Positions 45,165 to 58,038 of a stretch of DNA of 64,000 bases are shown here, in pieces. Numbering within the stretch: position 1 is the first letter of the stretch; each line of letters starts with the position of its first letter. Source of the stretch: Eucommia ulmoides (Eukaryota; Streptophyta; Magnoliopsida; Garryales; Eucommiaceae); the NCBI GenBank assembly GCA_016647705.1, contig CM028333.1, positions 24,174,243-24,238,242 of the forward strand, read 5' to 3'. The notes below the pieces were generated by a model that did not search any database, was not told the origin of the DNA, and was given only the letters and a program-made list of their open reading frames with translations. A program made the translations under genes and the position numbers.

Positions 45165-47094
45165 GATTATTTTTCTCCTTACCGATTGACCCAAACTTAA
45201 AATTTGGCCTGCGAAGTTTTGTCCTAAATCCACCGTTTGAAATTTCAAACAAATTGGGAAACCTAAACGGAGATATGGAAGACTCTCCATTTCTCATATT
45301 TTTAAGTTAAATATTTTTTTCATTTTTTCTTTTTGTGTTTTAATAGAATAAATCATTTGAAATTTGTTTCTTTATCAAGAATATTAAAATAAAAGGCAAG
45401 GAATTGAATATATATAAGTGCATAAATGTAAATACAGTAAATAAAATGCGTAAAGTAAAATTATAGTAAAGTAAAGCGCTAAAAAGTAAAATATGTAAAA
45501 GTAAAACTAAGAACATAAAATGATTCTCATTTTTTAAGTTTTGTTAGAACAGCCTCTTAGTTTTTCGATTTTAGGTTCGCTATTTCAAGCAGTTTTAGGG
45601 AAACATAACGTGTAATAGGCGGTTGGAAGGACTTACCTTACCTTGAAAGCCGGTCTTCCCTTTTTCTTTTCTCTTCTTCTTCTTCTTTTCTATCTTTCTT
45701 ATTTTTTCTTTGAGTTTTTTTTTCTCTCTCTCTCTTTTATTATTATTATTATCTATTCTCTTCTTTATTTTCTGTTATTTTTTGGGGGGGGATTTTTAAA
45801 GAGAGAAATTGAGGATTTGGGGAGTGTTTGGGTAGAATTTCGATCTTAGATGGGTTTGAAAAGTGTGTGGCTTTGGGGAAGGGACCTGCCTTTTATAGGC
45901 AGTCCCCAGGTGTTTAAGCATCCATGGATGTGTAAGACACATCACGGGGGTGTCAGCATCCCTAGCTGCTGACAGCCCCCCATTCTCCAATTTACATGTT
46001 TTATCCCCCTATTTCGGGTATTTCGTAAATTACTCCCAAGATTCACTTTATTAAGTTTATCCCCACTTGAAAAATACTCCCAAATACCTTCATCCACTTT
46101 CAAAAAAGAATCTAAGGCTTGTTATCTTCTAAAATTGGAGTGGAGGAAGTAATTTCAACCATAAGGGCACTATTTTTTTAGTTAAAAGATTTTTTTTTTC
46201 TATTTTCTCAAGCTGATAAAAAATAAATATAATTAAGTCATCCAATATTTTATTGTATTCCCCAATTTGAGAAGAAAAAAAAACTTGAAATTGCTTTCCA
46301 ATTTGATAAACGTTTAAAAATAACCAAACTTTGGTGTCAAAATAGATTTTTTTTTCAAACTCTTTGATTTCACTTGATTTCTCAAAATTGACCTTTGAAA
46401 ACTGAAATTGATTGATTAAAACATTATATAACCACAAAAATTTCATCCAATTTGATCAATTTAATTCAAAATCAATTTTCGCTAACTTTCTATTTTGACC
46501 CTGAAATTTTTCTTTGACTTTCTGATTCTCTATTAGAGCTCCGATTCGAGTCATTCAAGAATTAATAATTTTGAAAGATTTAATATAAAAATTGGAATCA
46601 AAATGGATCCGTTTGAATGTAGATTTTAAGATTTCTCAAAATTCTAATTAAGTCCCTAAACATTCCAATTTGATAAATTGTCTAAATTGGCTTAGTCAGG
46701 GACCCAATTGGGATTATGGGACTTTTATTTAACTTGGTTTGAGATTAATTGAATTTTGCAACGATTAATTTTGAACTTTGGGTCCAATATCAATCTTTTG
46801 AATTTCTATTTAGTCTCAGAACTTTCAAAACGCACAGTTTTGGTTCTAAAACCCTAATTGGATAAACTTTTTACTTAATTGGACCTTTTAAACAATAATT
46901 TAAACCTTGAAGATTTAATTTATTATTTAAAATTTCCAATTTAGTCGTTAAAGTTTTTCAATTGTAAAAAGTCAAGCTTCAATTAATTCTTGAAACCTTT
47001 TAATCGGGACCCTCCATCTTCATTTAGATATTTTCAAAATTCATGAATAATCAACTCGGTAAAATCATTATTATTTTTTTTAAAATTTTTATTT
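45165..47094 (-). other. Possible old gypsy LTR and AT-rich spacer
   Basis: On the minus strand a promoter-like segment is seen: GCCTATAAAAGGCAGG at about 45888-45903, preceded by GC-rich sequence with GGGGGCTGTCAGCAGC. The rest is T/A-rich with recurrent AATTTAGTCC-type words common in gypsy LTRs. Ends could not be found; nothing coding is supported. Confidence 0.3.
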
Positions 47095-47330
47095 TTTACT
47101 TTAGAAAGACATGGCATACATTGGCAAGACAAAATGCATTGTCTACAGTTGGGATATGTGAAAAGCGATAGAGATACAATGAAAGAGTTAAGCAACATAG
47201 TTGTACTCCACATTTGAGTCACTTTTCCCTCCCAAATGTTCGGGGGTAAACTAGAAGCTATCAACATAGCATTCAAGATTTTTTAATGTTCGATTCTTTA
47301 TCTCAACAACTCTATTTTGTTGCGATAAAT
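47095..47330 (-). pseudogene. Old Ty1/copia integrase fragment
   Basis: Minus-strand sequence resembles the copia segment around the end of the integrase core: NRTLKN, then NAMLIASSLPPNIW and later a region near CLSKV. It is a decayed fossil cut off at 47330 by the LTR of the next element. Confidence 0.55.
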
Positions 47331-48017
47331 TGTCGGCCATAGATCTAACAAATAGGGGGTGAATTGGACAATTTAAAATTTTAAACAAATAAATTTAACA
47401 GATAAAATAAATCACCAATTTTTCTAACCCATTATTATCTTGAGCTAAAGTACAAACGTATTTATCTAAATGCACAACCAAATAAGTAATGATAGAGAAA
47501 TTGAACATAAAGATTTATCCTGTTTCGGCAAACTACCCTTACCTATGTCTAGTCCTTTGAGCTCTCGCAGGGATTTCACAGTCCACTAACCTTTTATCCA
47601 TTTCTCAAATAGAAACCAAACCCTTATAATCATTTTCATAGGTTTAAAATTAACATAATTCTTTTCTCAGGTTGAAAATCAAACATTTACAATCACCCTT
47701 TTCATAGGTGCAGGAATAACCTAATTCTTTTTATAGGTTAAGAATTAACCTACCTTTTTAACAGACTAAAGACTAACCCGGATTAGACAATGACCTAGTA
47801 TGTCTAATCCTTTAACACTCACAAGAATACAAAAAGAAATGTATGTTTCTTCTTACAGGAATTTCTGTCACCTCAATTCAAGATATACTCCATTAATGTC
47901 ATAATATACTAAGTGAAAGAATTACGTGAGAACATAAATCTTATTATTATTAATTAAAGCACATGGATTAAATAAATCAAATTAACATGCAAAGATCATT
48001 TCACAAGATCTTTCAAG

Positions 48018-48048
<31 letters not shown>

Positions 48049-49232
48049 CACGTAAATTACAGAATATTGAGCACCAAAAGTAATTAGAGAGATTTCATTG
48101 AAATTTCTTTGAAAATACGTAAAGACAATAGTATAGCATAAAAACCAGTGTTAAAACGATGAAATCTTCAACCAAGAACTTCTTCAGAAAAATCTCTCAA
48201 AAATATATTTCAGCAAAATAACTCTCTTTTAAAAAAAAAGATAATTTAAATCTCTTATTCTTGATGATTTTAAATTCAAAAACTGTAGGTCTATATATAT
48301 AGGATTTAAACTATGCCTATAACGACTATATGTTTAAAGATATACCCATAAATATCATATATAAACCCCACCTATCAAAAGTAATTAAATCTTAGATGTT
48401 TGCCCTAGAAATGCACTTTTAAAACTCTTAATTTAGCTCCAAAAGATTTTGATTTAAACCCCTTAAAGATAAAAAGTAATTTTCAAAGTAAATATCACAA
48501 AATCAGATAATATACGAACTAAATCATAAAATTTTCAAAATACAAGGTATATCCATGAAAATCAATCAAAACCCCTTTAAATAAGATATTCCAGTGTTCA
48601 AATCCATAAAATTAGGGTAGAATATCTTGAAAATGTTCTAGTCAAATTTCAGACTTTTACCACATCGGTCGACCGGCCTACTAAGTAGTCAACCGTTTAG
48701 ACCTTCAACGAGTCAGTTTTTAGCCATTCCACACTTATCAATTAATCAAATAGTCAACCATTTTAAACTCAGAATCGATCGTTCAACCAACTGGTCGACT
48801 GATCAGCCTAAAATACCTAAAACACATATCTTCAATCATTCGGTCGACCGTTCATCCATGCAGTCAACAAAAATGCTTTATTGATTAAGTTTTTAGGAAA
48901 AATATTTGCACATATGAATTTATCATTTCTGACCAATTTTAAAAAATATAAGTTATTTATTTATAAGTGTCGTGCAAGATCCTAATCGGGTTACATTAAG
49001 AGTATAAAAAGAGTTGACGTGTTTTTACTTAGAAATACAAAAAATATTCTTTACTAAAAAAAACTTCAACGTCTTCATTCCAGCCATCTCAATCTTTCAA
49101 AAAATATCATCCTGAAAACTATTCTTTTTCTCATTTACTCAATTAGAACTCAAATATAAAATTACCCAATAAAAATATTAGCTTTGTAAAACATCAACGT
49201 TAAGTTATCCATCAAAACGTCTAGGGTCAACA
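47331..49232 (-). repeat. 3' LTR of the truncated copia element
   Basis: 1902 bp. On the minus strand it starts TGTTGACCC next to the purine tract and ends GGCCGACA. It is related along its length to the two solo LTRs at 40752-42902 and 43038-45159. Confidence 0.7.
48019..48044. repeat. (TA)n microsatellite in copia LTR
   Basis: About 13 TA dinucleotides within the LTR, absent from the two solo copies. Confidence 0.8.
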
Positions 49233-49415
49233 ATTTCCCTTTTTTAGATGATGACAATTAACTTTAATATTTTCTAAAAAAAAATATGTAACTATACTCC
49301 CTCTTAATATGAGAACAAGTTTTATTCACATTTAAGATCATAATAAGAAAACTATTTTCAAGATTTATGCAATGAGATATCAAAAACATTTTTAAGATAT
49401 GGGGAAATATTTTTA

Positions 49416-50641
49416 GGGGCGGTGACCAAGTGGTCCTAAAAAACGCTAGAAACTACAGATTAAACTCGCTCTTCTTTCCATACACCGAGCTGTCCTTTTT
49501 CCATTTCAGTGACGAAAATAACCCTCATGTGTAACTTTCAATGCTAACATCAAAACACATGGACTTTTTTATAGTTCCTAATGTCGTAAAATTAATATTT
49601 TTACATTGTATTAATCAGTAAAATGTCATTTTTTTTACAATATGCTAATCATATTTTTTGCACGTGTAGATCGTATTATGCGTGGATGTTACATATAACA
49701 TCAAATGTAACAATGTAACATTGTCTAATATTAACAAATTTCAAAAAAAAAAATTCAGTAAATGGTACATATAACATCTATAATTAATGATTATTTTAAA
49801 ACATATTTTCAATGGATGTTATATGTAACATATATATCAAAATATATTTCAGAGTTATACCTATATAAAAACATATTTTTCACTTGATGTTACATGCAAA
49901 ACATATTTTTATGGCGATATTACATGTAATATCTATATTTCAGAGGATGTTACATGTAACATTAATACGATTTCTAATTTCTCTCACTAACACACATGTA
50001 ACATCTATATTTCAGAGAATGTTATATGTAACATTAATCCAATTTTCAATTTCTCTCACTAATACAGGCCCACATTATCAAGTACCCACATTTCCCTCAC
50101 TATATTTCAAGGGGATGTTACATATAACATTGCAGGATCGAATATGTAAATAGTAAAAAAGGAACTCCAAATATTTTAAGGGGATGTTACATGTAACACT
50201 GCAGGGTGCAATGTGTAAATAGTCAAAAAAGAACTCCAAAGACTTTAATATCCACTTCACCATTTCTCTATCTCTCTCTAAATAAACAGAGCATAAATAA
50301 GGTGACGCATCCATTGAAATGTTCGGATCTGAGTTGCGAAGGTGGTGGAGAAGCCGAATCTGGACGGCAACGGTGGAGAATGCGTCGGCGACGATGGGAA
50401 AGGCATCAGATCTGGACAGCGACAGCAGGAGTGTGTTGAATCTCGACAGTGACCGCGGCAAGGTGATGCTCGCACGAAATCACTGGAGGGGCATTTTGAT
50501 AATATCGTTGCTTTCCGTTTTTGAAAAAATGGACTAATCGGTGCAAGAAATCGCCGATATGGGAGTTATCGGTGCAAGAAAAAAGAAATGGGTTTTATTG
50601 GTAGTTTCAGGCTACAGTTGGGATTGGCCGGTAATTATGCC
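49416..50641. mobile_element. Non-autonomous Mutator-like element with 9-bp TSD
   Basis: Perfect 9-bp flanks ATATTTTTA (49407-49415, 50642-50650) bound a 1226-bp insert in the copia 3' region. The left end GGGGCGGTGACCAAG... and the reverse complement of the right end GGCATAATTACCGG... share CTAGAAACTACAGATTAAAC versus CTGAAACTACCAATAAAAC about 30-50 bp in. No transposase is seen. The left half holds many copies of a GATGTTACATGTAACATC palindrome, and a GC-rich filler lies at 50320-50480. Near the right end ATCGGTGCAAGAAA is repeated (about 50538 and 50569). Confidence 0.75.
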
Positions 50642-50819
50642 ATATTTTTATTAACTCTCTCCCCTTGTAAAAATAATCATGAAACTTATAATCATAATTT
50701 GTAACCATGAAAACATCAAAATTCTCTCCCCTTTTATCATCTCAAAATGTAGAGAAGTATAAATCAAAACATTTATTTTAGGCATACATCATTGTGCCTA
50801 ACCATTCCTAAACCTCAAA

Positions 50820-53800
50820 TAATTTTTAAAAACTACTTTTCACCTTAAGATTTAGTAAATATATTAGCTAGTTGTTCGGTAGTATCAACACACTCAATAG
50901 AAATATCACTTCTTTGAATGTGATCGCGAATAAAATGATGACGAATTTCAATATGCTTAGTTCATGAGTGTTGTGTAGGGTTTTTACTAAGACATATAGT
51001 ACTTTTATTATTGCAATAAATGGGAACTTCATCCGTGTAAATACGAAGATCATGCAATAGTTGTTTTATATAAAGAATTCGTGCACATTGTGCACAACAA
51101 TTACCTGTTGCCATATATCATCCTCAGTGGTAGATAAGGCTATAGAATTTTATTTCTTGCTTGACCAAGAAACTACTGCATGTCCTAAAAAATGACACGA
51201 CACACTTGTGCGTTTACGCTCAACTTTGCAACCGACAAAATCAACGTCGGAGTAACTAATTAAAGTAAAATTACTCCCCCTAGGATATTATAATCCTAGA
51301 TAAAAAGTTCACTTTCTATATCTAAAAATTCTTTTGACAACAGTTAAATGAGACTCTTTTGGACATGATTGAAATATAACCCACAAACAAACACTAAACA
51401 TTATATCTGGTCTACCTGCAGTAAGATATAATAAACTACCGATCATACCTCGATACATCTTTTCATTCACACTTTTACCTATGTCATCCTTATTGAGTTT
51501 TGTTGTCGTTGTCATGAGAGTTTTGTACTTTTTAGCATTTTCAAACCATACTTCTTGAGTAACTCTTTGATGTACTTGGCTTAATTGACAAAAATCCCTT
51601 ATTTGGTTTGCTTAATCTGCAGCCTAAGAAAGAATGTAAACTTTCCCATCATGTTTTTTTCAAATTCTACTTGCATTATCTTGGAAAACTCTTAACAAAA
51701 TCTTTGTTGGTAGAACGAAAAATGATATCATCCACATAAATTTGTACTAAAAAAAATATTAAAATCATTTTGTTTAACAAAAAGTGGGATATCACTTAGA
51801 CCATGTCATAAACCATTATCAATTAAATAAGTCTATCATACCAGGCTCGAGGAGCTTGTAAGACCATACAATGCTTTACGTAGTTTAAAAACACGATCAG
51901 GTAAACTTTCATTTTCAAAACCAAGCGATTGTTCCACATAAACTTCTTCAATTATAAGACCATTTAACAACACACTTTTGACATCCATTTGAAACAACTT
52001 AAACTTACGAGAACACGCAAAGGCTAATAACATTCTAATGGTTTCTAATCGAGCATAAGTTTTATCATAATCTATGTTCTCTTCTTGATTATAATCTTGT
52101 GCTACTAATCTTATTTTTATTTCTAATTTTTATATCTGTTTTATCATTTTTATTACGATAAACCCACTTAGTAACTATAATAGGATGAAAATCAGGTCTA
52201 GGAATTAGACCAAATTTTATTTCTCTCAAATTGAAGTAATTCCTCTTGTATAGCAGAAATCCATGAGTCATCAGTTAAAGCTTCATCAACATTTTTAGGC
52301 TTAATTTGAGAAAGAAATGCAAAATTAATAACATCTCTAAGAGAATACCTTGTACTTACACCTTTTTTGAAATTACCAATAATCTCATTTACCGAATGTC
52401 CTGAGATTGTCCTTATAGCTCCTGGAGTAGTTAATCTTTCATCTAGTGGTGACTGTTCTGGTAGATCTGATGAATCTTTTCTAGATTCAGTCTCCTGATT
52501 CTTCCGTTTTGTCACTATATATGCATCATCATTATCCAAATCCTTTCACAACACAAATAGATTAGCTTCTTCAAAGACAACATCCATGGACTCTTCCACA
52601 ACTAAAGACCTTTTATTGTGGACTCTATATGCATTACTATATGAAGCATAACCAAGAAACATGCCTTGATCAAATTTGATATCAAATTTTCCCCAATTAT
52701 CTTTATCATTTAAAATAAATTATTTACATCCAAAAAATTAAAATAAGAGATATTTGGAGTTTTGTCATTCCAAATCTTATAAGGTATTTTGTTGAAGCCC
52801 CTTTCGATAAAGACTCTATTAATTACATGGCATGTTGTACTTAACGCCTCGGCCCATAAATATTTAGGAAGATTATTCTCATTAATCATAGTTATGGTTA
52901 TTTCCTAAAGCGTCATGTTCTTTCTTTCAACAACTCTATTTTGTTGTGGAGTTTTAGAAGCAGAAAATTTGTGCGAATATCCACGCTTATCACAATAGCC
53001 AATAATCTCATCATTCTAAAATTATCTACTTCTATCAGTATGAATATTTATAATGCATAATTGTTTCTCATTTTACACACATTTACAAAACCTAGTTAAT
53101 GTATATGCAACATAACTTATATGATAAGAAAAATGACCATATAAATCTTGAAAAATCATCTACAATAACAAACACATAGAACTTTCCTCCCAAACTAGAA
53201 ATGAGATTAGGACCAAATAAGTCTAAATGCAACAATTCAAGACATTTAGATGTAGATGTATACAATTTCTTTTTGAAAAATAATCTGAAATGCTTACCTA
53301 ATTGACATGCATCACATATTTTATTCTTAACAAATTTAATAGCAGGTAATCCATATACTAGACTCTTCTTAGACAAACTCGAAATTAATTCCATACTAGT
53401 ATGCCCAAGACTCATATGCCACAACCAACTATCATCAGATAAAACATTTAAATATGAAAAAATTTGTGAAGAAAAATCTTCAAATAATCAAGTATAAACA
53501 TTTTCAACACATGATACAACAAGTAAAACACTACTATTATTACCATTTTTAATGATATACTTATTATTATCGAAAATAACATTGTATCCTCTATCACATA
53601 ATTGACCGATGCTGAGCAAATTATGTTTAAGACCCCCAACCAATAAAACATTTTCAATAATAGTAGAGGCATTACCAATGTTACCTATACCGATGATCTT
53701 ACCCCTAGCGTTGTCTCCATGTAGCTTTCATGGATTTTTTCTTCCTCTTTTTTGTTTTCTTCTTTTCCTTTCGTTTTTTCTCATTCTTTGGCTCAAGACA

Positions 53801-53990
53801 ATTATCATGAAAATGCTTAGTTTTGTGATAGTTAAAACATTCAATATTGTTCATATTAAAGCTCTTTCTTCCACGAAATATTCGTCAGGTCATCCTCCTC
53901 AAATTTCTGGTAATGAGAGCCATGTCTCTTTCTTGCTCGGTGTCAAGGCTTATATCATCAATGTCATCATTATCCTTAATTTTTAGAGCT
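50820..53990 (-). pseudogene. Copia pol and gag remnants (broken)
   Basis: Recognisable parts, right to left: a zinc-knuckle-like region near 53830, the GAG-pre-integrase motif WHMSLGHTS and the integrase start around 53100-53420 (LLHLDLFGP, VIVDDFSRF), an integrase tail near 52900, RT around 52200 to 51840 (FQMDVKSVLLNG) and RNase H near 51310-51500 (SLLYLTAGRPDIMF). This order is Ty1/copia. Fossil with many interruptions. Confidence 0.8.
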
Positions 53991-54000
53991 TTTAGTGCCA

Positions 54001-54994
54001 AGGACTGATCGTGTCACATTTTACACTATCTAATACCACTAATCTAAGTTTTGTCATTCTTTTGAATTAATTAAAAAAGGGTAATTGAATTATTTTATTT
54101 ACTTTTGTAGATTTGAATAATTGGAGCAAAAACACTATATCTTGGGACAAAAATGGAGAAAAGAAGATAGCGACTCGCAAAACCTCACCGACCCACGACC
54201 TACCCAATAATAATACCAACCGTTAGTTAGGTTGTGATTGGCAATGTCCATTTATGACCAAATAAGGACTATTAAAGTCATAAAAAAAATAGAAATGATG
54301 AAGGAAAATAACGATTAAGGGGCATTAATGAAAATAAATTGGTGGAAATTGAGCAGAGAAAAAAAAAAGGGTCATTTTTAATGTATATGGGAATTGTTCA
54401 TTCGACCAATGGAGAGATCATTATTCATTTTCCATTTTGACTTATGCTTGGCCGAAACAGTGGACTTGATGCGGGGGTTGATTTTTATTCCCCCTTTTTT
54501 TTTTTCTTTTTCTTTTTTTCAGCTTCGAGAGTGAGTTAAGGGAGAGGGCCGTATATATTTTCTTCGGCCTATAGTGAGGAGGTGGTTCAACTTTTATTTT
54601 TACCAGCGTATTACTCGTGTCTAATATAAAAAATATTAAAGTTAAAAATAATTAACATAATTTTTTCTATTTATACAATATTTTACACCTATTTTATTAA
54701 AGAGAATTTTGTTTTATGAACCCTAAAAGATGTATAACTTACCTAATGAACCTTTAACTACCATAATAAAAAATTTAGTCCTCACAAATTTTTAGAAAAT
54801 AATCATCTATTCTTTGACCATTTTTTTTCACATTATTTTCATATAATGTCATTCTGTAAAAAAAATAACCAGACATGAATATTCACATTTTTTGTTTTGC
54901 TAATTTAAAGATTTTAATACATTTTCACATTTTTAGTTGATGTGAATGTTTCATTGTTTTATGTGAATAAAATTATGTTTTTTTTTGTTATATT
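54001..54994. other. AT-rich spacer, possibly Helitron upstream part
   Basis: No gene is supported. The last 300 bp probably belongs to the Helitron whose helicase begins near 55010, but no 5' TC terminus was fixed. Confidence 0.4.
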
Positions 54995-56459
54995 CACATG
55001 TTTAAACCATAGATCTCAACATGCGCTTGAGTAACACAAATACTGATAATGATGAATTTGCCAAGTTTTTGCTAGAGGTACTGCTTATTTATTATATATA
55101 GATAAGATTTTAACAAGCTTAAACGTTAATTTTTTATTATTTTTATTTATTTTTTGGTTAAAGATTGGAAGTAATCTACGTGAGATAATAGAATTCTCAT
55201 CAAACATCCACAAGTACCAAACACTGTCTGAACTCATCTCAACAGTTTACCCATAATTGAATGTTATTGGAACTATTACCCCAACATATCTGACTGAGTG
55301 ATCTATAATTTTGGCCCAAAATGACGATGTTAGTGTGATTAATTCAGCAACATTGGATAGTTTTCTTGGAGAAATGATCACATACTTGGCTGCAGACAAA
55401 ATATCAGAAGATGATGAGGTTGATCATCAAATCACTAATCGTTATCCCAATGAATATCTAAATTCGTTAGATCCTCCTAGACTTCCTCCGTTCAAATTAA
55501 ATTTGAAAATTGGTTGTCCGATAATGTTACTGAGAAATATATCACCTAACAATGGACTATGTAATGGGATTCGATTGATGGTTGTTAGATGTGCTTCCCG
55601 AATAATTGAGGCTAGGATTTTAACGGGGGATAAATCCAGAAATTTGGTATTTATTCCGAGAATATCTTTAACTCCTTCATCTTCGGATTTTCCTTTTCAA
55701 ATAACAAGACAACAGTTTCCTGTTCACTTGGCTTATGCAATGACAATAAACAAATCACAAGGTCAATCAATGAAATTTGTTGGGATAGATTTGACTACAC
55801 TAGTTTTTAATCACGGATAACTTTATGTAGCCTTATCTAGATGTACATCTAAAAATGAGCCTCAATTCACAACAAATATTGTTTATCCATAAATTCTAAT
55901 ATAATAAGCTCAAGCATTGCATTGGTATATTATAATTCCATATTAAGACTATTGGGGAACATTTTAGGCGAAAGGGGAGTAATACTAACTTTTCTAAGCT
56001 CTATTGTTTAATTTTTACCCCATATTTTCAACTTATTTTATAGTTTTACTTTTGTTATTCTCATTTAATTCAAAAACCCTTTGAGTATTTACCTAAAACT
56101 TTTGTTATTAATATCTCAACTGAATTATAGTACGATAATTCAATTAGTAATTTTTTTTTGTTGTTTGATTATAAAAACATTTATCATTACTATTTGATTA
56201 TCTTCATTAGTTGTTGTTGAGATTGGGTGAAAAAGTTCAACATTGATAATGATAGTATTATGCGAGAACTAAATAATTGATATTATTTCATTATCTTTGT
56301 TCCTCATTTTATGCCAAAAATTAATATAATTGTATTTATTTCTCAGTTATCTTTATAAGTTTTTATAACTAATATGTTGATTATTTGGTAGTGATGTGTT
56401 CATTTCAAATTCAGTTGTCTTTTTTTAGTCCGTGTCTTCAGGCACGAATTATATGCTAG
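54995..56459 (+). mobile_element. Helitron, 3' portion with terminus
   Basis: The 3' end shows the hairpin CGTGTC-TTCA-GGCACG (56431-56446), nine bases, then CTAG (56456-56459) followed by host T, the standard Helitron ending. The helicase remnant upstream supports it. The Rep domain and 5' end are not present, so it is 5'-truncated or they are too decayed to see. Confidence 0.75.
55010..55880 (+). pseudogene. Helitron PIF1-like helicase, C-terminal remnant
   Basis: Translated segments match the C-terminal part of plant Helitron PIF1-type helicases, which unwind DNA for rolling-circle transposition. First NMRLSNTNTDNDEFAKFLLE, then a probable 86-bp GT-AG intron (55078-55163), then IGSNLREIIEFSS. 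The main frame (55311-55820) carries [39 protein letters not shown] and [15 protein letters not shown], the last being the conserved motif VI region of SF1B helicases. LYVALSRCTSKN follows after an in-frame stop at 55818-55820. Another stop (near 55253) separates the early part from the main frame. The Rep domain and Walker motifs are missing. Pseudogene. Confidence 0.8.
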
Positions 56460-57156
56460 TTAATTCATATAGCACCTTTCTACACACACTTCACTCTTGG
56501 TAATCACAAATTTGTCTATCTCAAAAATTATTTAAAGCCTTTCTTATTTGTCACAGAGAAAACGAAGATTGAGACATGGAAGACGAAGTAACTTAAAAAA
56601 AAAAACAATTAATAATATATAATAGGGGTTTGTTAAAAATGTAATTTGTAATTCAGGAATTCTGTAAAATAATGGGCTTTTGGGATCTAATAAAATCATT
56701 TTTATTTGAATTTTTTTTTTTTAATTTGTTCTTAAAGCACGAATTATACGTTACATATAATATATGTGACAAACTACAATACATCTTTGGTTTTGGATGT
56801 ATACATATATTCAAAATATAGACCCTTAGATTGACTGAGATTTAATCTCAACCATTCATTTTATCAAAGCCAAAACCACCTTAAAAAACTCAAAACCACC
56901 TCAAAACAAAAAAGAAAAAAAGGGAGGCATCCTATTATAGTACGTTGCCTATTTCTCACTGCATTCCTAAATTCTTTTCATATTCATGCAATTCTCTGTT
57001 ATTTCCCATCCCTGGTTCGGGATTTTAGTACATGGATGGTGTAGGTGGTGCCATTGGCCTGTTGAATAGACATCAATGTTAGAATTTTATGCATGTGTTT
57101 GAATTCATGAATATACCAAAACCACTATGACATATTGAATTAAAATTCCATGATAT
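56460..57156. other. AT-rich spacer
   Basis: Nothing coding. A motif GCACGAATTATACG at about 56737 resembles the Helitron 3' end at 56442 but lacks the hairpin and CTAG. Confidence 0.4.
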
Positions 57157-58038
57157 ATATTTTTAAGGTTAATTATACTTTACCCCCTGTGGTTTGGTCC
57201 ATTTTCACTTTACCTCCCATGTGATTCAAACGTCGCCACTTACCCCCTGTAGTTTGTGGACCAAAGTGCAATAGTAACTCCGTTAACAGAAAGGTCAAAA
57301 TGTCGATTTTACCCTTATGTAATTATTTACTTTTTTAGGGTGTAAAGTGCAATTAACCCAAAGGTTTTTAAAACCTGATGGGAGCTCTCTCTCTAGTCTC
57401 TAATGGAGAGCCTCGCTCACTTCTCTCTACCGCCACCAACCTTGCCTCTTTTTCCTCCCATTTCTCAACCTTCAATGGCGATGATTATGTGAGTGAATCA
57501 GTCGTCACCTCCCATAGACGCCACCGCCATCGCTGGACCATTGTCATCGCCTCCCATCGACACCACCTTCATCATCTCTTCTCCGATCACCCCTAACTAA
57601 GATCAATTCATTCTTCCATTCTTCCTCTTCGTCGCCATTCTTCCATCTTCGCTCTTCCTCTTCGCATATGAAGGTCGATTCAGAGGTTGGCCGTCGTCCG
57701 AACATCGTCTAGGGCCGTCGTCCGTCGTCGTCTTCTACTTCGGAGGTTGGTCATCATCCGAACTCGTTGTCGTCTAGGGCCTTCGAAGACGATTTCGACG
57801 ATGATTTCGTCTTCGAAATCAATTGCATAAACGATTTCGATTTCGAAATCAAAATCGAACGACAGTTTCAATTTCGTCTGCGAAATCAAACGACGATTAC
57901 GAAATTGAAATCGAACAACAATTTCGTCTTTGAAATCGAAGCAGATTAGGATTTCGACTCCAACCTTCACGTTTCGATTTCATTTTTGTGTTCCAATTCA
58001 GGAACATAAAATCAATTAAAAAAAATAAAGAGAAAAAT

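Larger units (their letters stand above)
47331..54000 (-). mobile_element. Ty1/copia (SIRE-like) element, 5'-truncated
   Basis: Minus-strand order from the right: remains of gag, integrase, RT, RNase H, a 3' untranslated part containing a MULE, a purine tract (AAAAAAGGGAAA) and the 3' LTR at 47331-49232. The 5' LTR and most of gag are missing near 54000. Broken in many places (ten or more). Age cannot be taken from LTRs because only one is left. Confidence 0.75.

Noticed and set aside
54480-54600. Promoter of an unseen gene
   Set aside because: Pyrimidine-rich tract and TATATAT motif but no coding sequence follows before the Helitron remnant.
56725-56765. Second Helitron 3' end
   Set aside because: GCACGAATTATACG resembles the true end at 56442, but there is no hairpin partner and no CTAG.
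57378-57596. Small gene at the left of the Pack-MULE
   Set aside because: Ser/Arg/His-rich translation without homology; likely transposon filler.
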